Assembly: GCF_900157375.1 (NCBI RefSeq) | Contig: NZ_LT721901.1 | Span: forward strand, 800,365 to 864,364 | Reading direction: 5' to 3' | From: Mycobacterium rhizamassiliense | Lineage (GTDB): Bacteria; Actinomycetota; Actinomycetes; Mycobacteriales; Mycobacteriaceae | DNA length: 64,000 nt | Part shown: in pieces, positions 52,577 through 61,890 of the stretch | How the letters are laid out: every line of letters starts with the position of its first letter | Position numbering within the stretch: the stretch's first letter is position 1 | The notes under the pieces: model-generated | What the model was told of the DNA's origin: nothing | Seen by the model: the letters and a program-made list of their open reading frames with translations, nothing else | Databases searched by the model: none | Program-made: the position numbers and the translations under genes

Positions 52577-53362
52577 GTGGCGAATTCACACCTTGAACCG
52601 GGGCAGGAGGTCGAATTGGATTTCGCCCGCGAATGGGTGGAGTTCTACGACCCGGACAATCCCGAGCACCTCATCGCGGCCGACCTCACCTGGTTGCTGT
52701 CGCGCTGGACGTGCGTCTTCGGCACGCCGGCCTGCCGCGGGACGGTGGAGGGCCGCCCGGACGACGGATGCTGCTCGCACGGCGCGTTCCTGTCCGACGA
52801 CGACGACCGAGCGAAGCTCGACGACGCGGTAACGACACTGACCGACGCCGACTGGCAATTCCGCGAAAAGGGCTTGGGCCGCAAGGGCTTTCTGGAACTC
52901 GACGAACACGAGGGCCAGGCCCAGTACCGCACCCGCAAATACAAGGGTGCGTGCATCTTCTTGAACCGGCCCGGCTTCCCCAGCGGCCCCGGCTGCGCGC
53001 TGCACAGCAAGGCCCTCAAGCTCGGGGTGGCGCCGCTGACGATGAAGCCCGAGGTGTGCTGGCAATTGCCGATCCGGCGCAGCCAGGAGTGGGTGACGCG
53101 GCCCGACGGCACCGAAATCCTGAAGACCTGGGTCACCGAATACGACCGCCGCGGCTGGGGCTCCGGCGGTTCCGATCTGCATTGGTATTGCACCGGGGAT
53201 CCGGCCGCCCATGTCGGCGCCAAGCAGGTGTGGGAAAGCCTGGCCGACGAACTCACCGAGTTGCTCGGCGCCAAGGCCTACTCGGAGCTGGCCGCGATGT
53301 GCAAGCGCCGCAGCAAGCTGGGGCTCATCGCGATCCACCCGGCGACCCGCATCGCCGAGTAG
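52577..53362 (+). CDS. Cysteine-rich conserved protein (Rv0495c-like)
   Basis: A 261-residue cytosolic protein, or 296 if an ATG at 52472 is used, as I recall for M. tuberculosis. Several cysteines are placed in short motifs: [47 protein letters not shown] and WYCTGDP. The pattern suggests metal or Fe-S binding, or redox function; Rv0495c has been linked to redox homeostasis, which I recall only weakly. It is divergent from ppx1. Confidence 0.75.
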   Translation: MANSHLEPGQEVELDFAREWVEFYDPDNPEHLIAADLTWLLSRWTCVFGTPACRGTVEGRPDDGCCSHGAFLSDDDDRAKLDDAVTTLTDADWQFREKGLGRKGFLELDEHEGQAQYRTRKYKGACIFLNRPGFPSGPGCALHSKALKLGVAPLTMKPEVCWQLPIRRSQEWVTRPDGTEILKTWVTEYDRRGWGSGGSDLHWYCTGDPAAHVGAKQVWESLADELTELLGAKAYSELAAMCKRRSKLGLIAIHPATRIAE

Positions 53363-53365
53363 GCG

Positions 53366-53863
53366 ATGCCGATCCCCGATTTCATCGCCGAGCTGCGCCG
53401 CGCGGTCGGGCATGCGCCGCTGTGGCTGTCCGGCATCAGCGCCGTGACGATCCGCGACGGAAAAGTGTTGCTGGTCAAGCGATCCGACAACGGCGCCTGG
53501 ACCGCGGTCACCGGAATCCTGGACCCCGGCGAGAACCCGGCCGACGGCGCCGTCCGCGAGGTGCTCGAGGAGACCGGGGTCACCGTGCGGCCCACCCGGC
53601 TCGCGTGGGTGCACGTGACGGGGCCGCGGATGTACCCCAACGGGGATCAGGCCCAGTACCTCGATCACGTGTTCCGGATGGAGTGGTTGGCCGGTGATCC
53701 CTACCCCGCCGACGACGAGAGCACCGAGGCGGCCTGGTTCGACCTCGACGAGCTGCCGCCGATGACGGCGGACATGCGCCGGCGGATCGCGTTGAGCGCC
53801 ACCGACGAAGTCCGCACCGTCTTCGAGACAAGCGGCGAGTTGCCGGTCGATCCACCCGGCTAG
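53366..53863 (+). CDS. Nudix hydrolase
   Basis: A 165-residue Nudix protein starting 3 bases after the upstream stop. The Nudix box is complete: GENPADGAVREVLEETGV (about residues 53-70) fits GX5EX7REUXEEXGU. The N-terminal extension of about 20 residues precedes the first strand. The likely substrate is a nucleoside diphosphate derivative. I do not recall a Nudix gene between Rv0495c and Rv0493c in M. tuberculosis, where a GntR-family regulator (Rv0494) lies. Confidence 0.84.
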   Translation: MPIPDFIAELRRAVGHAPLWLSGISAVTIRDGKVLLVKRSDNGAWTAVTGILDPGENPADGAVREVLEETGVTVRPTRLAWVHVTGPRMYPNGDQAQYLDHVFRMEWLAGDPYPADDESTEAAWFDLDELPPMTADMRRRIALSATDEVRTVFETSGELPVDPPG

Positions 53864-53872
53864 CCTTCAGCG

Positions 53873-54787
53873 ATGGACGCCGAACTGCGATCGGCCGCCG
53901 TCCCGCGCTGGCGGGGCAAGGCCGGTCGCCTCGAAGTCTGGTATGCCACGCTGTCGGATCCGTCGACGCGCGCCGGCCTGTGGATTCACGGCGAGACGGT
54001 CGCCCCGACCGACGGCGGCGCCGCCTACGCGCACGGCTGGGCCAGCTGGTTTCCGCCCGATGGCCCGCCGCGCACCGAGCGGTTCGAACCAGGCCCCGCC
54101 CAACCCGCTACGGGTGGGGCCTGGTTCGACGCCGGCGGCATCCGGATCGGCTCCGACGGGCTGGCGGGGCGGGCCGGATCGCTGGCGTGGGACCTGTCCT
54201 GGGCGGACGCCGGTGCGCCGCTGTGGACGTTTCCCCGGGTGGCGTGGGAGCGCGAGCTGTTGCCTGCCGCGCAGGTGGTGGTCGCCCCGACCGCCGACTT
54301 CGCCGGGTCGCTGGCCGTCGACGACCACACCCGCCGCATCGAGGGCTGGCGCGGCGGCATTGCCCACATCTACGGGCACGGCAACGCCGAACGCTGGGGC
54401 TGGATCCACGCCGACCTCGGCGACGGCGACGTCCTCGAGGCGGTCGTCGCGGTGTCACGCAAGCCGGCGCTGCGCCGGCTTGCGCCGCTGGCCTTCGTTC
54501 GCTTCCGGATCGACGGAAAAGATTGGCCCGCAAGCTTTTTGCCGGCGCTGCGGGTGCGGGCGACGCTCGGCCTGCCGGGCTGGCGGCTGGCGGGGCGCAT
54601 CATGGGCCGGGCGGTGACCGTCCGGGTCGACCAGCCCGCCGACAGGTGCGTGCGGCTGGAATACACCGATCCCGACGGCGCCAAGGTGGTGTGCACCAAC
54701 ACCGAGCGGGCCGACATTCACGTCGAGATCGACGACCGGCGGTGGTCGGTGCTGGGCACCGGCCACGCCGAGGTCGGCCTGCGCTAG
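53873..54787 (+). CDS. Conserved protein of unknown function (Rv0493c-like)
   Basis: A 304-residue soluble protein rich in Trp and beta-strand-like segments (GRLEVWYATLSDPST, GLWIHGETVAP, GGIAHIYGHGNAERWGWIHADLGDGD). It has no signal peptide or obvious catalytic motif. The overall pattern resembles AttH/CrtC-like lipocalin-type proteins that bind hydrophobic ligands, but I am not sure of that. It is the last gene of a three-gene + strand group and convergent with regX3. Confidence 0.7.
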   Translation: MDAELRSAAVPRWRGKAGRLEVWYATLSDPSTRAGLWIHGETVAPTDGGAAYAHGWASWFPPDGPPRTERFEPGPAQPATGGAWFDAGGIRIGSDGLAGRAGSLAWDLSWADAGAPLWTFPRVAWERELLPAAQVVVAPTADFAGSLAVDDHTRRIEGWRGGIAHIYGHGNAERWGWIHADLGDGDVLEAVVAVSRKPALRRLAPLAFVRFRIDGKDWPASFLPALRVRATLGLPGWRLAGRIMGRAVTVRVDQPADRCVRLEYTDPDGAKVVCTNTERADIHVEIDDRRWSVLGTGHAEVGLR

Positions 54788-54835
54788 TCGCCGGCACGCC
54801 CCAGACGACGCACGCGCGTCGCCGCGATGCCGAAG

Positions 54836-55519
54836 CTAGCCCTCGAGCTTGTAGCCCAGCCCGCGAACCGTCACCAGGTGCACCGGGTTGGCGGGGTCGG
54901 CCTCGATCTTGGACCGCAGGCGCTTGACGTGCACGTCGAGCGTCTTGGTGTCGCCGACGTAGTCGGCACCCCACACCCGGTCGATCAACTGGCCACGCGT
55001 GAGCACCCGGCCGCTGTTGCGCATCAGGTACTCGAGCAAGTCGAATTCCTTGAGCGGCAGTGTAATTGCGTCACCGTTGACCGAGACCACGTGCCGCTCG
55101 ACGTCCATCCGCACCGGCCCCGACTCGAGGACGCCGTCGCTGATTTCGGAGTCGTCGTCGCCACCGCGACGCAGCACCGCGCGGATGCGGGCGATCAACT
55201 CACGCGCCGAATACGGCTTGGTCACATAGTCATCGGCGCCCAACTCCAGACCGACGACCTTGTCGATCTCGCTGTCGCGAGCGGTCACCATGATGACCGG
55301 CACGCCGGAGCGGGCCCGCAGCTGCTTGCACACGTCCGTGCCCGACATGCCGGGCAGCATCAGGTCGAGCAGCACAATGTCGGCGCCGGCACGATCGAAC
55401 TCGGCGAGCGCCGCCGATCCGTCGGTCACCACCGTGGCTTCGAAGCCTTCCTTGCGGAGGAGAAAGGCCAGCGGATCGGCAAGCGACTCCTCGTCTTCCA
55501 CGATCAGCACACTGGTCAT
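54836..55519 (-). CDS. regX3: Response regulator RegX3
   Basis: A 227-residue OmpR/PhoB-type regulator. The receiver domain has Asp52 in [14 protein letters not shown] with acidic pocket VEDEES; the C-terminal winged helix contains [15 protein letters not shown] and [11 protein letters not shown]. It responds to phosphate limitation through SenX3 and controls Pst and ESX-5-related genes in M. tuberculosis (from memory). ATG 55517-55519 overlaps the senX3 stop by 4 bases, so the two are coupled. Confidence 0.95.
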   Translation of the reverse strand: MTSVLIVEDEESLADPLAFLLRKEGFEATVVTDGSAALAEFDRAGADIVLLDLMLPGMSGTDVCKQLRARSGVPVIMVTARDSEIDKVVGLELGADDYVTKPYSARELIARIRAVLRRGGDDDSEISDGVLESGPVRMDVERHVVSVNGDAITLPLKEFDLLEYLMRNSGRVLTRGQLIDRVWGADYVGDTKTLDVHVKRLRSKIEADPANPVHLVTVRGLGYKLEG

Positions 55520-56745
55520 CTACTTAGTTCTTCCTCTCGTTGTGAGCGGTTGGGCCGCACTTCGCGGCCCAGGGGTTGCTCGGGTTCCTCGTCGCCGTCG
55601 GTGTCCTGATACGCCGGGATCGACAAGGTAAAGGTGGATCCGGTGCCCGGCTTGCTCCAGACGCCGATCGTGCCGTTGTGGTTGGCGGCAACGTGTTTGA
55701 CGATCGCCAGCCCCAGGCCGCTGCCGCCGGTGGCCCGCGAACGGGCCTTGTCCCCGCGGAAGAACCGCTCGAAGACACGCTCCTGGTCTTCGAGCGCGAT
55801 CCCGATGCCGCGGTCGGTGACGGCGATCTCGATGTTGTCGCCGCGGCGGCGACGGCTGATCGACACCGGCGAACCCGGGGTCGAGTAGGCGATGGCGTTG
55901 GAAACCAGGTTCGCCAGCGCGGTGACCAACAGCGTCTGGTCGCCCAGCACCCGCAGGCCGCTGGGCACGTCGGTGCGAACCTCGATATTCGCGTTCTCGG
56001 CGGCCACCTTATGCCGTGAAATTGCCTCGGAGACAACGGAATCGACGTCGACATCGATCACCGTGGGCAGCCGCTCGGCGCCCTGCAGCCGGGACAGCTC
56101 GATCAGCTCGGCGACCATGTCGCCCAGCCGGTTCGCCTCGATCAGCACCTTTTCGGCGAAGCGGCGCACCGTTTCGGAGTCGTCCGCGGAGGCCAGCAGG
56201 GCCTCGGCGAGCAGCGCCATCGCGCCGACCGGCGTCTTGAGCTCGTGGCTGACGTTGGCCACGAAGTCGCGCCGGGTCGCCTCCATCCGGGCATGGTCGG
56301 ACTGGTCGTGCACGAACACGACGGCGAAGCGGCGGTCTTCCTCGCTGAGCAGCCGTGCCTGCCCGTGCACCGAGATTCCCGACCGGCCGCCGTTCGCGCG
56401 CTTGGCCGGCTGCAGGTCGAACTCGGCGTCGTTGCCCGCCAGCGCGTGCTGCGCGGCCAGCCACGCCTGGTCGTCGAGTTGGCGATCGCGCACCAGGCCC
56501 AGCTCCCCGGCCCGGTCGTTGAGGTACACGACGTCGCGGTGCGTATCGACCACCGCGGCACCCATCGGCATCAGCGCGACGATGCGCTGCAGCATCTGAG
56601 CGACGGTGATCCCGGTCGACTCGGCAGCAACGCGTTGGCGGCGTCGCGCCACCCGCGGCGACAACCGAGCGCCGGCCGCTATACCCACGACCAGCGCCAG
56701 CACGCACAACACCCCGGCCAGCAACAGCGCCGAGAACACGGTCAC
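55516..56745 (-). CDS. senX3: Sensor histidine kinase SenX3
   Basis: A 409-residue kinase. A membrane anchor (about 4-24) is followed by a PAS-like domain and the HisKA motif [16 protein letters not shown] (phospho-acceptor His near residue 166). The ATPase domain has N-box [18 protein letters not shown] and [10 protein letters not shown]. Its phosphate signal comes through the Pst system and PhoU-like partners. GTG 56743-56745 lies 7 bases after TAGGAT, so the transcript is probably leaderless. Confidence 0.95.
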   Translation of the reverse strand: MTVFSALLLAGVLCVLALVVGIAAGARLSPRVARRRQRVAAESTGITVAQMLQRIVALMPMGAAVVDTHRDVVYLNDRAGELGLVRDRQLDDQAWLAAQHALAGNDAEFDLQPAKRANGGRSGISVHGQARLLSEEDRRFAVVFVHDQSDHARMEATRRDFVANVSHELKTPVGAMALLAEALLASADDSETVRRFAEKVLIEANRLGDMVAELIELSRLQGAERLPTVIDVDVDSVVSEAISRHKVAAENANIEVRTDVPSGLRVLGDQTLLVTALANLVSNAIAYSTPGSPVSISRRRRGDNIEIAVTDRGIGIALEDQERVFERFFRGDKARSRATGGSGLGLAIVKHVAANHNGTIGVWSKPGTGSTFTLSIPAYQDTDGDEEPEQPLGREVRPNRSQREEELSR

Positions 56746-56752
56746 GTACCGA

Positions 56753-56758
56753 ATCCTA
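56753..56758 (-). promoter_or_regulatory. Candidate -10 element of senX3-regX3
   Basis: On the minus strand TAGGAT fits TANNNT and is separated from the senX3 GTG by 7 bases, the spacing of a leaderless promoter. Confidence 0.45.
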
Positions 56759-56827
56759 CAAATTTGGTTAACGCAGCCCTAGCGGAACGAGGCCAAAATT
56801 GGACAAGTCACAACTTGAGCTACAGGT

Positions 56828-56856
56828 GTTCGGCCGCCGTTCACTCGATGTTTGGC
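56828..56856. promoter_or_regulatory. PHO-box-like triple direct repeat, probable RegX3 operator
   Basis: Three 7-base units on the + strand, GTTCGGC (56828), GTTCACT (56839) and GTTTGGC (56850), occur every 11 bases with 4-base spacers. This is the layout of actinobacterial PHO boxes bound by PhoP/RegX3-type regulators (consensus GTTCACC). It lies 83-111 bases upstream of the senX3 start, a fit position for autoregulation. The third unit departs most from consensus. Confidence 0.55.
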
Positions 56857-56919
56857 GAATCGGGCTTTAAAGCTCCCTGCCGGCGCGCCGACGCCCTGCT
56901 GGGGCGAAGCGCCAGCAAG

Positions 56920-57669
56920 CTACCGCGATCCCTGGCTGGCTACCGCTGCGGCGCCCGCGGCGGCGGCGTCCGGGTCCAGATACGTCCCGCCCGCCACCAG
57001 CGGCCGCAAATCGGCGTCCAGGTCGTAGCGCAGCGGAATGCCGGTCGGGATGTTCAGGCCGACGACCTCCTCGTCGGACAGCTGATCGAGGTGCTTGACC
57101 AGGGCGCGCAGCGAGTTGCCGTGCGCGACGATCAGCACCGTCTTGCCGAACCGCAGGTCCGGGACGATCACGTCGGTGAAATACGGCAGGAACCGCGCCA
57201 CGACGTCGGCCAGGCATTCGGTCAGCGGCCCGCCGCCGATGTCGACGTAGCGCGGGTCGGCGTCCTGGCTGAACTCGCTGCCCTTCTCGATCGGCGGTGG
57301 CGGCGTGTCGTAGCTGCGCCGCCAGGTCATGAACTGCTCTTCGCCGTACTTGGCCTTGGTCTCGGCCTTGTCCAGGCCCTGCAGCGCCCCGTAATGGCGT
57401 TCGTTGAGCCGCCAGCTGCGATGCACCGGGATCCACAGCCGGTCGGCGGTGTCCAGCGCCAGGTGCGCCGTGCTGATCGCGCGCCGCAACAGCGAGGTGT
57501 AGAGCACGTCGGGCAACAGGTTCTGCTCGGCCAGCAGTTCGCCGCTGCGCACCGCCTCGGTCCGGCCCTTGTCGGTGAGCCCGACGTCGACCCAGCCGGT
57601 GAACAGGTTCAGCGAGTTCCATTCGCTTTCGCCGTGGCGAAGCAGTACCAGCGTGGAAGTGTCACCCAT
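56920..57669 (-). CDS. gpm1: 2,3-bisphosphoglycerate-dependent phosphoglycerate mutase
   Basis: A 249-residue cofactor-dependent mutase interconverting 3- and 2-phosphoglycerate in glycolysis. The catalytic RHGESEWN is at about residues 10-17; [24 protein letters not shown] is the signature loop and [13 protein letters not shown] carries the second His. Length equals Rv0489. It is 13 bases downstream of the YbjN gene and upstream of senX3. Confidence 0.94.
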   Translation of the reverse strand: MGDTSTLVLLRHGESEWNSLNLFTGWVDVGLTDKGRTEAVRSGELLAEQNLLPDVLYTSLLRRAISTAHLALDTADRLWIPVHRSWRLNERHYGALQGLDKAETKAKYGEEQFMTWRRSYDTPPPPIEKGSEFSQDADPRYVDIGGGPLTECLADVVARFLPYFTDVIVPDLRFGKTVLIVAHGNSLRALVKHLDQLSDEEVVGLNIPTGIPLRYDLDADLRPLVAGGTYLDPDAAAAGAAAVASQGSR

Positions 57670-57682
57670 GCCGGCAAGTCTC

Positions 57683-58219
57683 TCACGCACCACCGGAGTC
57701 CTCAGCGGCTGCATCGTCGTCTTCGTCGATCAGGTGGGCGAAGGCCTCGAGGTTCTTCAGCGACTCACCGCGCGACACCCGCCACTCCCACTCCTTCTGG
57801 ATCGACGAGCGAAAACCCAACTCCAGCAACGTATTAAAGTCCGAGTCCACCGCCTCGAGCACCTGCCCGAGCACCCGGTCGATCTCGTCGGCGTCCACCG
57901 AGGCCAGCGACATCCGGCCCACCAGATAGATGTCGCCGACCTTGTCCAGCGTGTACGCGACGCCGTAGAGCCGGCGGTTGCGCTTGAGCAGGAAGCGGTA
58001 GACGCCCTGGTGGTTCTCGTCGGGCTTGCGGCACACGAAAGCCTCGACACGTACGGAGTGCTCGCCGATGGTCAGGATGGTGTTGGTCTTGAGCTTGCGC
58101 TCGCCGGGCAGCTCGACCACCAGGCCGGCCAAACCGCCATGTGCGCCTTCGTGTTTCGAGTAGGTCAGGTCGCTGTCCTGCAGGGCGCGCTCGATCAACT
58201 GCTGCACGGCCTCAGTCAT
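57683..58219 (-). CDS. YbjN domain protein (Rv0487-like)
   Basis: A 178-residue cytosolic protein of the YbjN family, with a secretion-chaperone-like fold. Conserved parts are [39 protein letters not shown] and [18 protein letters not shown]. The C-terminus is acidic ([10 protein letters not shown]). The role is unclear. It lies between mshA and gpm1. M. tuberculosis has a LysE-type exporter gene (Rv0488) between these that is absent here. Confidence 0.84.
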   Translation of the reverse strand: MTEAVQQLIERALQDSDLTYSKHEGAHGGLAGLVVELPGERKLKTNTILTIGEHSVRVEAFVCRKPDENHQGVYRFLLKRNRRLYGVAYTLDKVGDIYLVGRMSLASVDADEIDRVLGQVLEAVDSDFNTLLELGFRSSIQKEWEWRVSRGESLKNLEAFAHLIDEDDDAAAEDSGGA

Positions 58220-58268
58220 GAGCGCCGCTCCTCCTCATCGCTTCGCTCTGCATCGTCGCCGGCGCAGG

Positions 58269-59609
58269 TCATGCGCCCACCCCGCGGCGCGATGCCCAGC
58301 GGCGCGGCTTGCGCGCCGCGACCCGATCGCGAACCCGGGGCTGGCGTCCGGCGGTGAAATCGCCGATCGCCCGGCGGTAGCTGGCCAGCAGCGCGTCGGT
58401 GGTGTTCTCCCACGAGAAGGTCGCGGCGTGGGCGGCCGCCGCGCGGCTCATCGCCGCCTGCGAGCCGGCGTCCATGTGCAGCATCGCATCGAGCGCGTGC
58501 GCCCAGTCGCCGACGTCGTGCCCGGGCACCAGCGTCCCGGTCACCCCGTCACGCACCGCAACCGGCAGGCCGCCGACCGCGGCGGCCACCGCCGGTGTCC
58601 CACAGGCCTGCGCCTCCAGGGCAACCAACCCGAAGGACTCCGAGTAGCTCGGCACCGCAATCAGATTGGCGGCCTGGAACACGGTGGCCAGATTCTCCCG
58701 GGACTGCGGCGGCAGGAACGTCACCCGCTCGGCGATGCCGAGTTCCTCGGCCAGGCGCAGCAGCCCGTCGGGGGAAGCCAGGCCGCTGCCCGACGGCCCG
58801 CCCGCCACCAGGATGCGCACCCCGGGCAGCTTCGCGGCGGCGCGCAGCACGATGTCGGGCGCCTTCAGCGGCTGGATCCGACCCACGAACGCCACGATGT
58901 CTTCGTCGGGCGCCAGCCCGATCGCGGCCCGGGCGGCGGCGCGATCGCCCGGGTGGAACACCTCGAGGTCGACGCCGGGATGGACCACGTCGATCTTCGC
59001 CGGATCGGCGTGATGCAGTGAAACCAGTTGTCTGGCTTCATCATCGGTGTTGACGATCAGCCGGTCGGCCTCGTCGACTACCTGCTGCTCGCCGACGGTG
59101 CGCAGCGGCGGCTCGGGTGCGTCGCCCTCGGCCAGGGCGGCGTTCTTCACCGCGGCGAGCGTGTGCGCGGTATGCACCAGCGGCACCGCCCAGCGGTCGC
59201 GGGCCAGCCAGCCGACCTGCCCGGAAAGCCAGTAGTGCGAGTGCACGATGTCGTAGTAGCCCGGCTCGTGCGACGCCTCGGCGCGCAGCACGCCGGCGGC
59301 GAACGCGCACAGCTGGGTGGGCAGGTCGTATTTGTCCAGCCCCTCGAACGGCCCCGCCACCACGTTGCGCACCAGCACACCGGGGGCGACCCGCTGGACC
59401 GGCGGATCCGTCGACGCGGTGGCCCGCGTGAAGATCTCGACCTCGATGCCCCGCCGGGCCAGATGCAGCGCGCTCTGCAGCACGTAGACGTTCATGCCGC
59501 CGGCGTCGCCGGTGCCCGGCTGGGCCAGTGGCGAGGTGTGCACGGCCAGCAACGCCACCCGGCGCGGGTCGTTCAGCTGAAGGACGTCGTCGTGCCGCAC
59601 ACCTGTCAT
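58269..59609 (-). CDS. mshA: D-inositol-3-phosphate glycosyltransferase MshA
   Basis: A 446-residue GT4 retaining glycosyltransferase that makes GlcNAc-Ins-P, the first step of mycothiol synthesis. It has [12 protein letters not shown] for donor-binding, [26 protein letters not shown] and the C-terminal EX7E motif in [17 protein letters not shown]. It is about 34 residues shorter than my memory of M. tuberculosis MshA, mostly in the N-terminal extension. Mycothiol is the main low-molecular-weight thiol of actinobacteria. Confidence 0.94.
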   Translation of the reverse strand: MTGVRHDDVLQLNDPRRVALLAVHTSPLAQPGTGDAGGMNVYVLQSALHLARRGIEVEIFTRATASTDPPVQRVAPGVLVRNVVAGPFEGLDKYDLPTQLCAFAAGVLRAEASHEPGYYDIVHSHYWLSGQVGWLARDRWAVPLVHTAHTLAAVKNAALAEGDAPEPPLRTVGEQQVVDEADRLIVNTDDEARQLVSLHHADPAKIDVVHPGVDLEVFHPGDRAAARAAIGLAPDEDIVAFVGRIQPLKAPDIVLRAAAKLPGVRILVAGGPSGSGLASPDGLLRLAEELGIAERVTFLPPQSRENLATVFQAANLIAVPSYSESFGLVALEAQACGTPAVAAAVGGLPVAVRDGVTGTLVPGHDVGDWAHALDAMLHMDAGSQAAMSRAAAAHAATFSWENTTDALLASYRRAIGDFTAGRQPRVRDRVAARKPRRWASRRGVGA

Positions 59610-59659
59610 CTTTACAGGACGGGCCGCACGTACAGCTCATGCCTGCGGGATGCCTCGCG

Positions 59660-60973
59660 TTAGGCGGTGTTCTCGGGCGCGATCTCCGGCAGCCGGGAAC
59701 CGAGGGCGCCAGCGCGGCGCATCGCGCCGAGCGGGTCGGCGTAGAGCCCGCCCAGTGACACGATGCCGGCCCCGGCCTCCTGGACGCGGTTGCCGAAGGC
59801 GGTGACGCGCAGATCGCGCGGCGCCAGCACCGAGCGCTCGACGAACGACGCCTCCACCTGCTCCATCGCCTCCGGATACTCGGTGAACGCCTGGCCGCCG
59901 ACCACCAGCTCGTCGGGGTTGAGCAGGTCGCGCAGCAAGGCGACGGCCTCGCCGAGCACCCGGCCGCGTTCGGTCAGCAGCTCCTTGGCCGGCTGGTTGC
60001 CGGACCTGGCCAGCCGCAGCAGGTCCACGATGCCGGTCGACGAGCCGGTGGAACGGCCCGGCGGGGCCGCGGGCAGGATGCGCAGCTTGCGGGCCGCGGC
60101 GATGACCGCCTCGTCGCTGACCGTGGACTCCAGCTGCCCGGTGCCGCCGAGCAGCTCCGAGTTCGCGGGCAGGCCCGCGATGGTGCCAGGGCCGCTGGAC
60201 GGGCAGTGCACCCGCCCGCCGATCACCAGCGCGTACCCGACGGTCTCGCGGGCGTAGACGTACAGGCTGGTCGGCGAACTCGGCGCGAACCGCCGCATGC
60301 CGAGCAGCAGCTCGGCCCCGGCCATCGCGTCCACGTGCGAGGCCACCGACACCGGCAGGCTCAGCGCGTCGGCCAGCACCGGCCCGACGGGCGCCTGGCG
60401 CCAGCCCAGCCTCGGGTGGTCGACGTGGCCGGTGGCGCTGTCGACGGTGCCACCGATGGCGACCCCGACCCACAGGGGGCGGCGCCGGTGCCAACGCCGC
60501 AGGTAGCGGCTGGCGCTCTCGGCCAGCGACGCCAGCGCGGGGCCCGCGGGGCTCAGCGGTGTGGGCGTCTCGACGGTGTCCAGCGTGCGGCCGAACAGGT
60601 CGGCGGCCACGATGCTGGTGGTCCGCGCGCCGACGTGAATGCCCAGCGTGACGAACGGTTCGTGGTTGATCTCCACCGGGACCCGCGGGCGTCCGATGGC
60701 ACCGGAGACGGCCAAGTCGGCGCGTTCCCGCAGCAAACCGGCGTCGAGCAGCGCGATGACCTGACGGTTCACCGTGGCGATGCTCAGCGAGGTGACCCCG
60801 GCGATGACGTCGCGGCCGACCGGGCCGCGCAGCCGCACCGCGCGGAAGACGGACGCCGCCGCCGAGTCAGAGATGTGCAGGGCCGGCGGCAGAATCTGAC
60901 GGTGCAGCCGCAGGTGACCCTTGCGAGTCGCGGAATGGAGCGAATGAGTGAGAGAGGTCGTGCGCACGAGCAT
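59660..60973 (-). CDS. ROK-family transcriptional regulator (Rv0485-like)
   Basis: A 437-residue ROK protein. The N-terminal winged helix includes GRDVIAGVTSLSIATVNRQVIALLDAGLL (about 53-80). The C-terminal ROK domain has ASHVDAMAGAELLLG and CPSSGPGTIAGLPANSELL; the typical ROK zinc motif CXCGXXGC is not evident, so metal binding may be lost. Rv0485 controls PE13/PPE18 in M. tuberculosis (from memory). It is divergent from the SDR gene at 61141. Confidence 0.86.
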   Translation of the reverse strand: MLVRTTSLTHSLHSATRKGHLRLHRQILPPALHISDSAAASVFRAVRLRGPVGRDVIAGVTSLSIATVNRQVIALLDAGLLRERADLAVSGAIGRPRVPVEINHEPFVTLGIHVGARTTSIVAADLFGRTLDTVETPTPLSPAGPALASLAESASRYLRRWHRRRPLWVGVAIGGTVDSATGHVDHPRLGWRQAPVGPVLADALSLPVSVASHVDAMAGAELLLGMRRFAPSSPTSLYVYARETVGYALVIGGRVHCPSSGPGTIAGLPANSELLGGTGQLESTVSDEAVIAAARKLRILPAAPPGRSTGSSTGIVDLLRLARSGNQPAKELLTERGRVLGEAVALLRDLLNPDELVVGGQAFTEYPEAMEQVEASFVERSVLAPRDLRVTAFGNRVQEAGAGIVSLGGLYADPLGAMRRAGALGSRLPEIAPENTA

Positions 60974-61053
60974 CCTTTGTCCGAGTTCTATGGCCGGTCT
61001 TCGGCCCCACCTGCTGAGTCAGGCGCGGCAAAGTGCGCGGCAACAACACGCAC

Positions 61054-61077
61054 CCGCCGCGCATAGACACGCGGCGG
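61054..61077. promoter_or_regulatory. Inverted repeat in the ROK/SDR intergenic region
   Basis: CCGCCGCG at 61054-61061 and CGCGGCGG at 61070-61077 are exact complements with an 8-base spacer. It sits between the divergent ROK regulator and SDR genes and may be a regulator site, possibly for the ROK protein itself. Confidence 0.35.
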
Positions 61078-61127
61078 TGGTGCTGAACAGGGCGCTGTGG
61101 TGCACAGAAGAAATTTAGCACGTTTAT

Positions 61128-61133
61128 TAGAGT
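61128..61133 (+). promoter_or_regulatory. Candidate -10 element for a leaderless SDR transcript
   Basis: TAGAGT matches TANNNT with exactly 7 bases to GTG 61141. That places a likely transcription start on the initiation codon and favours 61141 over the TTG at 61138. Confidence 0.4.
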
Positions 61134-61140
61134 TGGCTTG

Positions 61141-61890
61141 GTGAGTTCAGCTAATGCCGAAAAACGAATTGCAGTGGTCACCGGTGCCAGTTCAGGCATC
61201 GGTGAGGCGACGGCCAAAACCCTTGCGGCTCTTGGGTTTCATGTCGTCGCGGTGGCACGCCGCGCGGACCGGATAAACGTGCTCGCGAAAGAGATCGACG
61301 GCACCGCAATTGTGGCTGACGTCACAGATGACGCCGCCGTCGAAGCGCTCGCCGACCAATTGGGCTGGGTAGATGTGCTGGTCAACAACGCCGGCGGCGC
61401 CCGCGGACTGGCTCCCGTCGCCGACTCCGACATGGAGCACTGGCAGTGGATGTGGGAGACCAACGTGCTGGGCACCCTCCGGGTCACCCGGGCGCTGTTG
61501 CCCAAGCTGATCGACTCCGGCGACGGTCTGATCGTCACCGTCACCTCGGTCGCCGCGATGGAGATCTACGACGGCGGCGCCGGCTACACCGCGGCCAAGC
61601 ACGCCCAGAGCGCGCTGCACCGCACGCTGCGCGGCGAGCTACTCGGAAAACCGGTGCGGCTCACCGAGATTGCGCCGGGCGCGGTCGAGACCGAGTTCTC
61701 GCTGGTGCGCTTCGACGGCGACGAGCAGCGGGCCGACGCGGTGTACACCGGCATCACGCCGCTGGTGGCGGCCGACGTCGCCGAGGTGATCGGTTTTGTG
61801 GCATCCCGGCCGTCGCACGTCGATCTGGACCTGGTCGTCATCAAGCCCCGCGATCAGGCCGACACCAGGCGGTTTAACCGCCGGGGCTAG
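61141..61890 (+). CDS. Short-chain dehydrogenase/reductase (Rv0484c-like)
   Basis: A 249-residue classical SDR. The cofactor motif is [13 protein letters not shown] (about 13-25), NNAGG follows near 83, and the catalytic Ser-Tyr-Lys is in [21 protein letters not shown]. Asp near the second strand is replaced by an Arg-rich VARRADR, suggesting NADP preference. Substrate unknown. Its last 17 bases overlap the convergent lprQ gene. Confidence 0.87.
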   Translation: MSSANAEKRIAVVTGASSGIGEATAKTLAALGFHVVAVARRADRINVLAKEIDGTAIVADVTDDAAVEALADQLGWVDVLVNNAGGARGLAPVADSDMEHWQWMWETNVLGTLRVTRALLPKLIDSGDGLIVTVTSVAAMEIYDGGAGYTAAKHAQSALHRTLRGELLGKPVRLTEIAPGAVETEFSLVRFDGDEQRADAVYTGITPLVAADVAEVIGFVASRPSHVDLDLVVIKPRDQADTRRFNRRG

